Below, in pieces: positions 1 to 11,060 of a stretch of 64,000 bases of DNA. The translations under genes and the position numbers were made by a program. Below the pieces are notes generated by a model that made no database searches, was not told where the DNA came from, and worked only from the letters and a program-made list of their open reading frames with translations. Position 1 is the first letter of the stretch. The number at the start of each line of letters is the position of its first letter. This DNA is from Apis mellifera (taxonomy: Eukaryota > Arthropoda > Insecta > Hymenoptera > Apidae), in the NCBI RefSeq assembly GCF_003254395.2, contig NC_037650.1, positions 4,337,001-4,401,000 of the forward strand. Reading direction: 5' to 3'.

Positions 1-1100
1 TGATGTATGAGTTGATGAGTATGAAAAAAGAAAGAAAAATTATATATACTTGTATTCGCAATATTAGATTCTATATTAAGATATTAATTCTATTTTGTTT
101 GAATATATTGTTTTATAAAATTATATATACAAATTGAATTATGAAATTTGATAAATATTTATAAATATTTAACATATATGTTATTTTATCATATATTTTA
201 TCATCATTTAAATATATTTATCATATATTTATAAATATATTTATAAATATATATCATATATTATAAATATATTAAATATATGAAAGTAAAATGATATTAA
301 AATAATATGATATTAAGATAATTAATATATATAACAGTATAATAAAATTAAAATTATAATTAAAAATTTTTTAATTATTAGATTTTAATAAAAATTATAT
401 ATAATCTTGTTTAAAATATAAAATGTTGTGTATTTTGTTATATAATATTATACGAATCTTTTCTTGTTTTCAAATTTTATCAAGAAAATAATTTCTTACG
501 ATAATAAAAAAACTTGAAAATTTAAATTATTAAAGTTGAACTTACATATTTGTTTGTATCTTTTTTTTTATATATTATTTTATATATTATTATTATTTTT
601 TATATATATTAATAATAATAATATAATATATATATTATATATATTATTTTTTATATATATTAATAATAATAATATAATATATATATATTATATATTATAT
701 ATATATATTATATATTATATATATTATTTATTATATTTTTTATAAGAAATTTTATAAAGATTATTGATATTTGTTTAAAATTTATTGTAATGGACTGATT
801 TTCTAAATTATATTACGTTATAATGATTTATTATGATTTTATCTATATTTTTAAATAATCCTTTAAAGATTTTAACCAATAGCAAGTATTGAATCTTTTT
901 ACCAATCACCTGTCTTCTAAGATCCTTTAATTTATTTAATATATTTTTATTAATTTTTTAATTTAATATAAAAAACAAAAAAATATAAAAATATTTTGAA
1001 TGAATTATTATAAAAAATGCTTTCTATTAATTTTTCATGTATAAAATTTCTTTTATAATTTTTATAATATTAAAATATTTTATATTTTACCGTATATTTT
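1..1100. other. AT-rich intergenic DNA, no gene seen
   Basis: This stretch is extremely AT-rich, with TA-rich low-complexity runs around 590-740 and many short A/T tracts. The only open frames are low-complexity products of these runs. It lies upstream of the locus A promoter. Confidence 0.7.
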
Positions 1101-1104
1101 ATGA

Positions 1105-1245
1105 ACTATTTTGCGTAGGAATTGCGTCTTCCGCGCGCGTTTTGACCAATCAGAAACGTTTATCTTTTCTTCCTAATTACGTCAGTATTGTTGAACATTC
1201 GTCGTTGTACCCTCGTCCTGTTAAGACGCTTGCGTGAATTCGATT
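1105..1245 (+). promoter_or_regulatory. Putative promoter of noncoding locus A
   Basis: A sharp GC/CpG-richer island in otherwise AT-rich DNA. It contains a GCGCGCG core, a CCAAT box at 1146-1150 (GACCAATCAG) and a CRE-like TTACGTCA at 1177-1184. A likely first exon follows, ending at 1320 with a good donor (TCTAG|GTAAGAA). Direction is inferred from the plus-strand splice sites downstream. The transcription start is not resolved. Confidence 0.55.
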
Positions 1246-2318
1246 TAATTTTCAATTTTATTTTTTGTTAAGTGATTTAAGTGATTATAAAAAGAAGAAA
1301 AGATTTATTAAGAATTCTAGGTAAGAAATTTTATATATAACTTCTCTTTTACGTAAAATATAACTTATGTAAAACGTTTTTATTCGAACAAAAAAAATTC
1401 GTACTATCTTCAATTCGTCTTCCAATTTTTTTATTATACAAAAGTTATATAATTTTTATAAATTTCTTAATTTTTTAATTTTTTTTTCAAATAATTTGCA
1501 TTTATTTTCGTATAAAACATATTTAGAACGATTAGAGTGTAAAATTCTAAATTAGATATATTGTTTAAACTAAAATACGTTAATCCGTCTACGGGGTTCA
1601 ACAACCCTTTTACACGGAAAAGTCATTTTGGCCATTTGTAAATTGTTAGTTTTAATAATCTTTTATGCTTTGACCTCCATTTTGAAAAGTTTTTTAGTAA
1701 ATGATTGTGAATTTTCTTCTTTATATATATTAATATATTTTATCATGAATTTTTATACTTTACAATGAAAAAAGAAATATAACAAAATTATTGTTTTTTG
1801 TTATAGAATTAAATTATGAAAATAGGAAGCTTATTTGTTGAAACTACATATTGAGATTGATAAAATATATTTTTGTAACAATTTCATCGAGATTGCTGCA
1901 TATATGTGAGTAAAAATTATAATTTGAAAAATTATAATTTGAAAAATTTATAATATAAATAATATTGAATTGTGCTAATTATAAAAATTTAATTTTCTAT
2001 CCATTATTGAATAATTTATATCGAATATAATTTTTACATCAAAAATATTTTTTCGATTTTTATAACTTAGATGGATTTTTCATGTTTTTTAAATAAAATA
2101 ATAAATTATTAAATATTTGCTTTTCGATAAAATAAATAATTTTTACGAATGATGATCTTTTATCATAAAATAAAAATATAAAAGCAATGATGATTTTTTT
2201 TATATTTTCATATTTTAATATTTTAATATATTTATAACAAAAAGAAAAATATTTGAAAAAAATGTGTGTTTTTTTTTTATTTTCCTCTTGTTCCCTTTTT
2301 AATATTTATTTCTTTCAG

Positions 2319-2560
2319 CAATTTTGTGATCGTGCGCAATGCGATCTTAGAGTCAGTGTTTGATACGCAGTATAATTTGATTATTTAAATATCGTATAGC
2401 TTATATTTTTTAATTGAATGTAAAAGTAGAGTCAGTGTTTTTTTGTTATTCAATATTTTATTTAATCTTAAATTCATAAAGATTTCGGTTGTCGCGAAAT
2501 TAGAATCAAATCTGAGTGAGGAGAGGATCTCCTTCGGGCTATAATGAAGAAAAAAAACGT
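2319..2560 (+). ncRNA. Locus A conserved exon with AGAGTCAGTGTTT repeats
   Basis: The exon follows TTTCAG and ends at a GTAAGT donor. A few bases in it has GTGATCGTGCGCAATGCGAT, almost identical to locus B at 27517. AGAGTCAGTGTTT occurs at 2349-2361 and 2428-2440. The paralogous exon at 27508-27791 carries three versions of the same motif. Confidence 0.5.
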
Positions 2561-4198
2561 GTAAGTATTGGAAAGTAGCATAACTTTCTAAAATATTTAA
2601 TTAATTTTTATCTAATTGACTTTTTGTTTTAAATCTATTTCAGAAAAAGAATAAACAGAAATTCAACAAATATAGATCAATAATAATCACAATATTATGC
2701 TACATGACTATATTTGTAAGTTTATTTCTTTACAAATAATATAAATAATAATAATCAAAATCATTTTAACTATATTGAATCTTTTAAAAATAAGATTAAC
2801 GTAGTAATTTTGAATATTTTTGATTGCTTTAGAAGATTTTTATTCTACATTTTTCCCTTATTTCTGATCCAGTGTTTACAAGTGCATCTGTAGAGTTATC
2901 TCAAATTTCAACCTTGACAAATAAGGAGCATCAACCGTTTGTTATTATGGCATTGTGTACATGCATTCAACGAACGGTGAGTCAATACATATTTCAATTT
3001 ATATATATTAGTTGCATGTGAGCATAGTGATTACAAAAATCTTATTTTCGTTTCATATATTAATATTTATTTGTTTTTTGATTATGTTTTGTATGTATTA
3101 GTTTAGGTTAGAATCTTCTTGTTTCTTTTATGTAATTTATGATAATAGAGTAGAAGTCGGATGATCCTCCGATTTCACAATAAATATTTATTTTTTATTC
3201 TTTTAAATTTATAATTTGTAATAAATACTTTATAATAATTTTGTTTTATAGTAAAAAAAAGTAATATTATGCTTGGTTACATATATAAAATATATAAAAT
3301 AATATTATTATGAACAAGAAGATAATTCGCGATAGTTAGATTTTAATAACAAAGTAATAATTAAATATTCCTAACGTATGCATATACAAATTTCAAAATA
3401 TTTATTTTTTGATAGAATCAAACAAGAATAATAAAATAAAATAAAGAATAAATATCAATAATTAAATAATATATATATTTTACAATGTCTAAATTTTTTA
3501 ATAAAATTTTTAATAAATTCGGCATTTTTCATTTTTTTAAAATATTCATAAATAAAAATATTTCTAATATTTCTAACAGAAAATTAGCTCGCTTAGATAT
3601 ATTATTAATCTATTTTTTTAGCTTAGGATTTTCAGCATGCAATAAAGGTACGTGATAATTATTGTTGTCGTGTTCATTTCTTTTTACCTAAACTTATAAG
3701 CGGGCTCAGGTGCTTCTCTTATGAGTAAAGGTGGTGGACACGATTTAATTATTAATATTTATTTTTGGCGGCTGACAATTCTTAGCGTTTGTGCACGATG
3801 TAAATTTCATAAGTGTGAGTGTGGAATTTGTTAAGTTTATGAGATTTACATCGAATAAAATAAAATAATTAATTTAAAATGATAATGCAAAAAAATATAT
3901 AAATGAAATTTGAATTTAAAAAAATCATCTGAAATTTGATATTGAAATAAAGATTATAAAATATTTTATTAAAATATATAAATATTTATAATATATAATA
4001 TATATACATATCATAATCTATATATAATAATTTATGATATATGTAAATGCATGAATAAATAGAAATATCATATTATGATAAAAATATAATTTATCATACA
4101 ATTATAGAAATACACAAATGTAAAACTCAAAATGAACTGATGGAATAAGATGAATATTTAATGAATATAAATGAATATTTAACGCAATATTCGCTAAT

Positions 4199-4520
4199 GT
4201 TGTCAGTCGATTTCAGATTATTGGTACGTATTCTTAGTGTATGAAAGGTTGTATGCTACAAGCTCGGGTGACGGAGGCGTCCCGGGACGTATCTCCCTAG
4301 TGTAGGCATTTGCACCCGGGTGTTATGAGAGAGAATCGTGGTATGAATGTATTGGTATAAATGATTTTGCTATATTCTTTTTAAATATAGAGTTAGGTAG
4401 GTAGGTAGTATACTTCTGGTATGAATGGTTTAGATTATAAGTAGGTAGGGCCAGGAAAAGCAGATTATCATTTCTTATTTCGGGTAGGTTATTTGATCGT
4501 ATGATATATCTGCACCTGGG
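4199..4520 (+). ncRNA. Locus A core conserved block
   Basis: This block begins GTCAGTCGATTTCAG. It contains GTATGCTACAAGCTCGGGTG, the palindrome GTCCCGGGAC, CACCCGGGTG, a GTAGGTAGGTAG-like run and GTAGGTAGGGCC. The copy at 29492-29780 is nearly identical over the first ~130 bases and clearly alignable to the end. It is much more GC-rich than its surroundings. Reverse-strand reading frames are broken differently in the two copies, so the conservation looks RNA- or DNA-level rather than protein-level. Confidence 0.6.
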
Positions 4521-4731
4521 ATTCAATTAGAATCAATTAATTTTTCATTAATTGATTTTAATTATTTGTTATGGTTCGTACCTAGTTTTTAAGTACGTTC
4601 GCGATTCTAGATCCGAACGAAAAATGAAGTACATAGTGTGAAAGTGATTCCTAAAAATTCATATTAAAATATTGTACATCAGCTATTCTTCTAATGGTTG
4701 ATTGTAATATGATATATATAATTTATAATAG

Positions 4732-4762
<31 letters not shown>

Positions 4763-7159
4763 CAAAGTTAAAAATAGTGAAATAATATAGTGGGGTTAAT
4801 GCAAGAAACCCGAAGAAAAGATTAAAAGCTGAAGATATTAAAGAATGCCTTTTCATCATTTGATGGAAAGCCATTCTTAAAATTATTATTATGAAGGTAT
4901 TTATTAATTTATTATTACATTTTATTTATTATTATCACTATGCTCACAATATGTATCGATACAAAATAAGCATAATATAATTGTTAGTGATAAAATACTA
5001 AAATAATTTGCAAAAATCATTTTTCGAAATAATTTATGATTACATTTTATTTGTTATTATCAATATGTATCGATACAATATAGGCGTGATATAATTATCA
5101 GTGATATCGAATATTAAAATTATTTGCAAAAATTATTTTTCAAAATAACTTTAATTTCAAATAAAATCTATATTTTCTAAAAATTGTATTTAAATGAATT
5201 AATATTTTTTTAAAAAATTTCTTTTTAAAAAAATTTATATTATTGAAAAATTTTTAGTATACTGAAAATATTTTTATAATAAATATAAAGAAACCATTAT
5301 AAAAAATAGATAGATGAATATAAATAAATATGAAATGAATTGATTTTGAATTAAAAAAAAAAAATCATCATTGCAATAATAGCTTCAACAGTAAATTTTT
5401 AATGAATAATTATTAATGACTTTTTGAATTAATACTTTAAAATGTTATATATATGAAGATATATAAATTATAAATATTTTATTATTGCAATAATTATTTA
5501 ATTATAATAATTATTATTTAAAATATATTCTTCAAAATATGATATAAACATGAAAAATCTTTTTCTATAGTTAAATTTATTTATAGATACATATTTTATA
5601 ATATATTATTAATTATATCTTAATTATGTTACATAATACATATAATTTAAATTAATAATATAAAAATAAATTTTTTTTTGTTTTATTTTTTTTATATTTT
5701 CTTTATTGATATTTTTTATAATTAATTTTTTTCTGTTTCAGTTTATATATAATTATTTTTTATCTTTTCAGTTTTAATATACATATTTATTTGTTTCAGA
5801 TTTTTCATAAAAATTACAGGTAAAAATATAGATAAAATATTCAAAATTTTAAATATTAAAAATATTAGCTTTTCAAATATAAAAATTTTAATTGTTTAAT
5901 ATTTTGTTTATTTGTACTAATATATCTATATATTAATATAAATATTAATTATAATACATTCTAATATATTTTCTCTCAAGGAGATTTTTATGTATTCAAT
6001 TTAAACACATTGTTAAATATGTTATTAATTTATATTAATGAAATTATTATTATTATTATAATGATTATTTTTTATTTTACATAATATCTCATTATTGTTA
6101 AAAAAAAGTTTTAAATATTTGTATCATATAACATATTCTTTTGTTTCAGAAGATATTTTACTCAGGTATTTATACTTTTTTTTTCAAATTGATTTTTACT
6201 GTTTTACTATTATTAAGAAGTTTTAAATATTTGTGTTATATAAAATAATATATATTTTTCTGTTTCAAGAAATATTTTATTTAATTATTATTCTTTTTTT
6301 ATTCAAATTCGTTTTTTATTTTATTATAAGAATTTTATTTTTAATAAATTTATGTTTATTTGTTTCAGATATTCTATTATAAGGTAATTATGTTATATCA
6401 AATATACTATGTTAATATATTATGTGTCCATATGGTGCATGTATTTAAAAATTTATTTAAAAATTTTTGTTCAGAACAGATTTTAATAAGTCTAAATATT
6501 TTTAACTTTTTTAGATTTTATAAATTTGTAGATATTAGTTTTAACAAGTCATTATATATTATATATCAATGTTAGATTTTCAAAAATATATATCATTGGT
6601 AATTAGATGTTTTATGTATATTATTATTATTAGATATTAAACAATATGATTTATATTGATATAATAATATAAAATATATCTCTTTATTTTATAAAATTTT
6701 CCACTAAAAGAGGAATTTTAAATATTTTTATATGAAAATTAAATATATACATATTTTTCTGTTTCAGGAATTTTATAATATTTTTTTAATATATAATATT
6801 AATATTTCAGATTTAATTATTTTGTATATGTATTGTATTATTGTTTGTATTATATTATTATATAAATTGAATTGAAATTAAAATATTATCTAAAATTTAA
6901 TCTAAATATCTTTAAGTACTTAATTTCTTTTTTTATATTATACAATATACGAAGAACTAACATTTTAACATTAACATAATTTTTAACAAATTGTTATTAT
7001 TAACTTTAATTTTGGAATATTAATTGTCTTCAGGACATCTGGCGTCTTGAATTTCCTGCAAGATTAAAAGATTGAGTTGCAATTAATTTTGATTATTTTG
7101 ATAATATTGATAAAAGAATAAAAACAGAAGAAAATAAAGTAAAAAAAGATGGATAATAA

Positions 7160-7578
7160 TTATACCCGGTTCCGTTTTTCTCCATATTTTGACCAAAATG
7201 TAACTTTACACGAAGTCTTTTGTCCAGTTTGCTTATTGAAGACGGAACATGAAGAAAATGGGGGTGAATATAAATGTAACGAAACAGCAGGATTTACGGT
7301 ACTCGGATTTTCAACTCGATGAAGTCCTAAGGAATCTATAAAAGGTAGGTTTTTCTTTTATCTAGTTATTCTTATTAATTATATATATATAAATAATATT
7401 ACACGATTCTGTATTATTTATAAAAGCATACCATTAATATAACATATTTCATTGAGACCGAGAGTATTTCTTTTCAATTCTTGTAGTTCTTCTGATTCTT
7501 TCATTTCATTGTTATTTGTAGGCCATGCATATCGTGTCTATGGGAATAATTAGGTTAAAAAAATTATTCATTAAAAAA

Positions 7579-7611
<33 letters not shown>

Positions 7612-9790
7612 TTCATTTAATACCTCACAAAGTTCACCTTGAAGAATTTTCATTATACAATGTGCATTTGCATGATCATGTATAGCTGAACCATGACCTT
7701 CTCCCCAACATAGAACCATTAGATTAAACCTTCCATTTCCTTCATCAACTAAATTCCTTGTATATCTAGGCACAGTGATTCATTTAGTTGTTTTCTTTAA
7801 GAACCTTTTATGTATAATTAAATTGTATTAGCATTAGAATGAATCACGTAAAACGAAAAAATAAAATTCATTAGAAGATAATGAACTATATTTATCGAGT
7901 ACACGTTGAGCATAGATATTTTTTCTAAATCTTTTGGAACGTTTCATCGTTCGTTGCTTTCGATCCGGTGTCGTGTGTCAAAGAACCGATGTTCTGAATC
8001 AAGTGTAACGTAAGTTAAAAGAGGGGGGCATACGTGGAAAGTGTGTATAACCAGCCGTTCACCGTACAAACACTATTGATTCATGTGCAATACACATGGA
8101 CACTAAAGTGTTCCGCATACTTAGGTTTTGGTTGCAACGATTTTAAAACTTTTTGATCATGTCTTTGATCGTAAATTGTATTTGAAATAACGCAGGGAAA
8201 AAATAATATTTCCATACAGAAAAGTATAAATAGAATGAAATTATTATTGCATTTATTAAATAAATGAACAAATATTAGATATTGTTTATAAAATATTTGG
8301 ATGAATATTTTTTTAATCTTTATTCGTTTTTCATTCGTTCGATTAATATGTTCTATTATTCTTCTTTTTAAATGTCCTATATAGTATGTTATGCATGAAA
8401 TATAGTTTTCATACTTTCGCCACTTTGTCATGTGGAAATCGACATGTTAGCAATTTCGTGTAATGCCATATAGTCATATGTTTTATAACGTTGTCATTAT
8501 TATTTTTATAATTGACAAAAGAATATTCATTCAAATTTAGTATTTTATTTTATATGAATAAGAAAAAAATTTATTTATCTTTTCAACTTTCCAAATTTTA
8601 ATTTTTTTTTTCATTTTTAAAGAATAAATAAATAAATAAATTCAAAATCATTTAATTATGATTTAAATATATCATGATTGTGACATTCTATTTATATTTA
8701 TTTTAATACATTCCTATATTAATTCATAAACTTTAATTAACAAAAAAGATTGAGTTATTGATTTATAAAATTTAATTAACATACAATAAAAATTAAGATG
8801 CAAACAGATTATTAGGTAATATTATTCGTCGGATTATTACCTGCAATAGAATTATCGCATAGATCATTATTCTCATTTTTCTGGAACAGATTTCTAATAG
8901 ATTCTTATTTATTGTTTTCATATCGATAACTTTCGAATGTACATATTATGCCATAGTATTATTGTAATAGCAGTATATAGTGCGAAGTACAAGATTGCTG
9001 CACAATCTTCCAATATATATGTTTTTTTAGATAAGACCAACGACGTATTCAGTAAATTTCACAGACAGTAAATTTTCAAATTTTTATGACTTCTATCACA
9101 TGATGGTCTCTTCTTCATTTTTCTTAAGGTCATTTACTTTATGTTCGCGTGTCAATTTGCGCAGATAATACAGATACATGGATGTTGAATTCATTACTTA
9201 AGATTGATTGTGTTTTGAATGAAACAAAATACGTAAGGCACGATTAGGGTTAAAGAAACAGTAACGATAACCTATCGTGAATTTCGTCATATTAATTTTA
9301 TTTTACGATTGCGATGTAGTTGTGCCATGTTTTGTTTGTATGATGTCCGATAAAATATTTACCAAGAAACTCGATCATTCGCAAATGTAAGACGCGTCGA
9401 CCGATTAAATACAAGAAAAAAAATCTTAAATTTTTATTTTTTCCTAAATTAAACGCTTAAATCCCTTATAATCGATATTTTAATTCAATTAATTAACAGT
9501 TAAATTGCGCGATATATATTGAATAATAGTTTGTAAAAAATTCTAAGCTTATCAATTTACCTGTATCTATCAAACTTGGCATATTTTTTCCATTCCAAAG
9601 GGTTGCTTCTGTACGAGGCCATTAGATTTTGAACCTCGTCTATGTTCACATGATCAGTTTTGAAAGCTTCATGCAAAGCATCAATAAGTTCACGAAGAGT
9701 TAAAGAAATTCGTTGGCGTGCATTCTTTTCGTTCAACAGTTTGTCACGAGAAATACAAAGTAATCTAGGATCTTCACTGTACACTTGCAT
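7160..9790 (-). CDS. CDO1: Cysteine dioxygenase (CDO)
   Basis: Non-heme iron enzyme that oxidises cysteine to cysteine sulfinate in the cytosol, the entry step to taurine and sulfate. Exons: 9561-9790, 7624-7765, 7432-7537 and 7160-7335; all phases agree and give 217 aa (animal CDOs are about 200). ATG is at 9790 and TAA at 7160-7162. The cupin fold is recognisable: YTRNLVDEGNGRFNL, then IHDHANAHC with metal ligands H106 and H108, and third ligand H165 in GLHRVEN. C113 and Y182 (HLYSPPF) match the residues that form the Cys-Tyr thioether cofactor in mammalian CDO. The offset of 20-25 residues from mammalian numbering fits a slightly longer N-terminus and a small insertion. Intron 1 is about 1.8 kb. 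The 3' end faces noncoding locus A. Confidence 0.93.
7580..7605. repeat. (TA)n microsatellite in CDO intron 2
   Basis: An uninterrupted TA dinucleotide run just downstream of the CDO exon 2 donor. Confidence 0.9.
7766..9560 (-). other. CDO intron 1
   Basis: About 1.8 kb between coding exons 1 and 2. Most is AT-rich. The part from about 7890 to 8180 is clearly less AT-rich (CpG-containing) than the rest and could hold an alternative first exon or enhancer. I found no protein motif there; a 116-codon reverse open frame at 8081-8431 has no recognisable content. Confidence 0.5.
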
Positions 9791-11060
9791 TTTTTTTTCT
9801 ATTAGTCAGCTTTATCTTTCTTCTTCACTTATATATACTCGCGATGAGAATTAAGGGAAAAAAAAATATATATATATAAAACAGAAATAATAAAACACGA
9901 AACGAAGAATACAATAATATATATATTTAAATTGATTCGCAAAGGAAAAAAATAAGTTGTTTAAAAATGAAAGCAAATGAAGAACACGATTAGCAGTGGA
10001 AGAACACGTTGTCGGTCTACGGCTCGCACCGATCTAGTAAAACAGGAGACAGCGTCTTGTACGATACCTAAGATACCCCCTACTCCCACCAACTCTAACA
10101 GTTTTAAATATTTCGTATATGGTTGTGAGTTAAATCTCGACTAATTTTCTTTCTTTCTTTCTTTCTTTTTTTTTTTTTTCATTTCGAATAAAGTGGAATA
10201 ATATAGCAATACGTATATTCTTAACATTTTATTAAAAATTTTATTAAAACAATTGCACAAAAATTTTCTTATAAGAAAATGTTAAAACTAAAATAAAAGA
10301 CACATTTAACATCCATGTTATTTAGCCATATCACGATATATTTTTACTCATTTTTATAACATAACAAATTACTATATTTAAGCAGATTTCTTTTTCTTAT
10401 AAGAAAATTAATGAAATTTGATTAATTTAGTTTTAATTATTAAATTTTTAATTTTTTTATCATTATTTATTCACTATTTATTTCATTTATCTTGAAAATT
10501 TATGTGATAGAAAGTATTGAAGTATCGTGGTATTATTAGGTTATATTAACGTGCATTATAATTTACGAAATTATATTTTATAAATACATCTTAATTTTTC
10601 TTTAATTATAATATTTTGTAATTTATTAAATGCTCTGTCGTAAATATTATAGCGATAGAGTGTTGTAGGTCATAAGATATAATTTAACAGAATAAGAAAA
10701 TATATTTTTATCTAAACATTTTTACGTTATTATAAATTTTGATTAATTATATATAAAAAGAAAAAAGAAAGACGTTGGAAAATTTCTTTATATTTTACAA
10801 TCGAGAGCGGGGATTTTATTCGATAATGGATTAAAAAAATGTTGCCTTATAGAAACAGAAGATCAAGAGTGCAACAGAATCATATAAATCGTTATAAAAT
10901 AAATAAACAATATATTATACTTATGAACTTCGTTCTAAAGATTAACATATGAGATTCATTTCACAATAACGTAAAGAACATAAACAATATTTTTAGTTTT
11001 GTTTAAAAATCTTGAACATTGCATTGTACTTCTAAGTCAAGTAACCACACAGGTGTCATA
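9791..11060. other. Intergenic: CDO promoter side and 3' UTR of the repeat-protein gene
   Basis: It contains the CDO upstream region, a GC-richer patch at about 9990-10110, and a TTTC/T tract at 10148-10180. It should also hold the 3' UTR of the minus-strand repeat gene ending at 11061; a TTTATT (AATAAA on the minus strand) lies near 10814. No coding gene was seen. Confidence 0.5.

Larger units (their letters stand above)
1240..7140 (+). ncRNA. Putative spliced long noncoding RNA, locus A
   Basis: Plus-strand GT-AG sites outline exons: about 1240-1320, 2319-2560, 2644-2715 and 2833-2976. A short unit follows at 3636-3647, a strongly conserved block at about 4199-4520, several very short splice-like units between 5740 and 6800, and a terminal piece from about 7035 with AATAAA near 7119. 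No long ORF spans them. A 51-codon open stretch crosses the exons at 2702-2976, but its frame closes upstream. The best evidence is locus B (about 26.4-32.3 kb), which has the same landmarks in the same order and at similar distances. The conserved parts align as nucleotides with indels not in multiples of three, which argues against coding. The product is unrecognised. Its 3' end converges on the CDO 3' end. Exon ends are approximate. Confidence 0.5.

Noticed and set aside
536..745. 69-codon plus-strand frame rich in Ile/Tyr/Asn
   Set aside because: A translation of TA-rich low-complexity DNA; no protein character.
1590..1620. Possible tRNA T-arm (GGGGTTCAACAACCC)
   Set aside because: Only a short hairpin; there is no acceptor stem, A box or anticodon arm around it.
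4323..4526. Conserved 4.2/29.5-kb block as a protein-coding exon on the minus strand
   Set aside because: The copies align well as DNA, but the reading frames shift relative to each other and cannot encode one conserved protein.
4683..4874. 63-codon minus-strand frame between the locus A blocks
   Set aside because: It includes a poly-Lys stretch from a T-tract, with no homology to a known protein and no splice support.
8081..8431. 116-codon minus-strand frame in CDO intron 1
   Set aside because: AT-driven composition and no domain; it does not join the CDO exons in frame.
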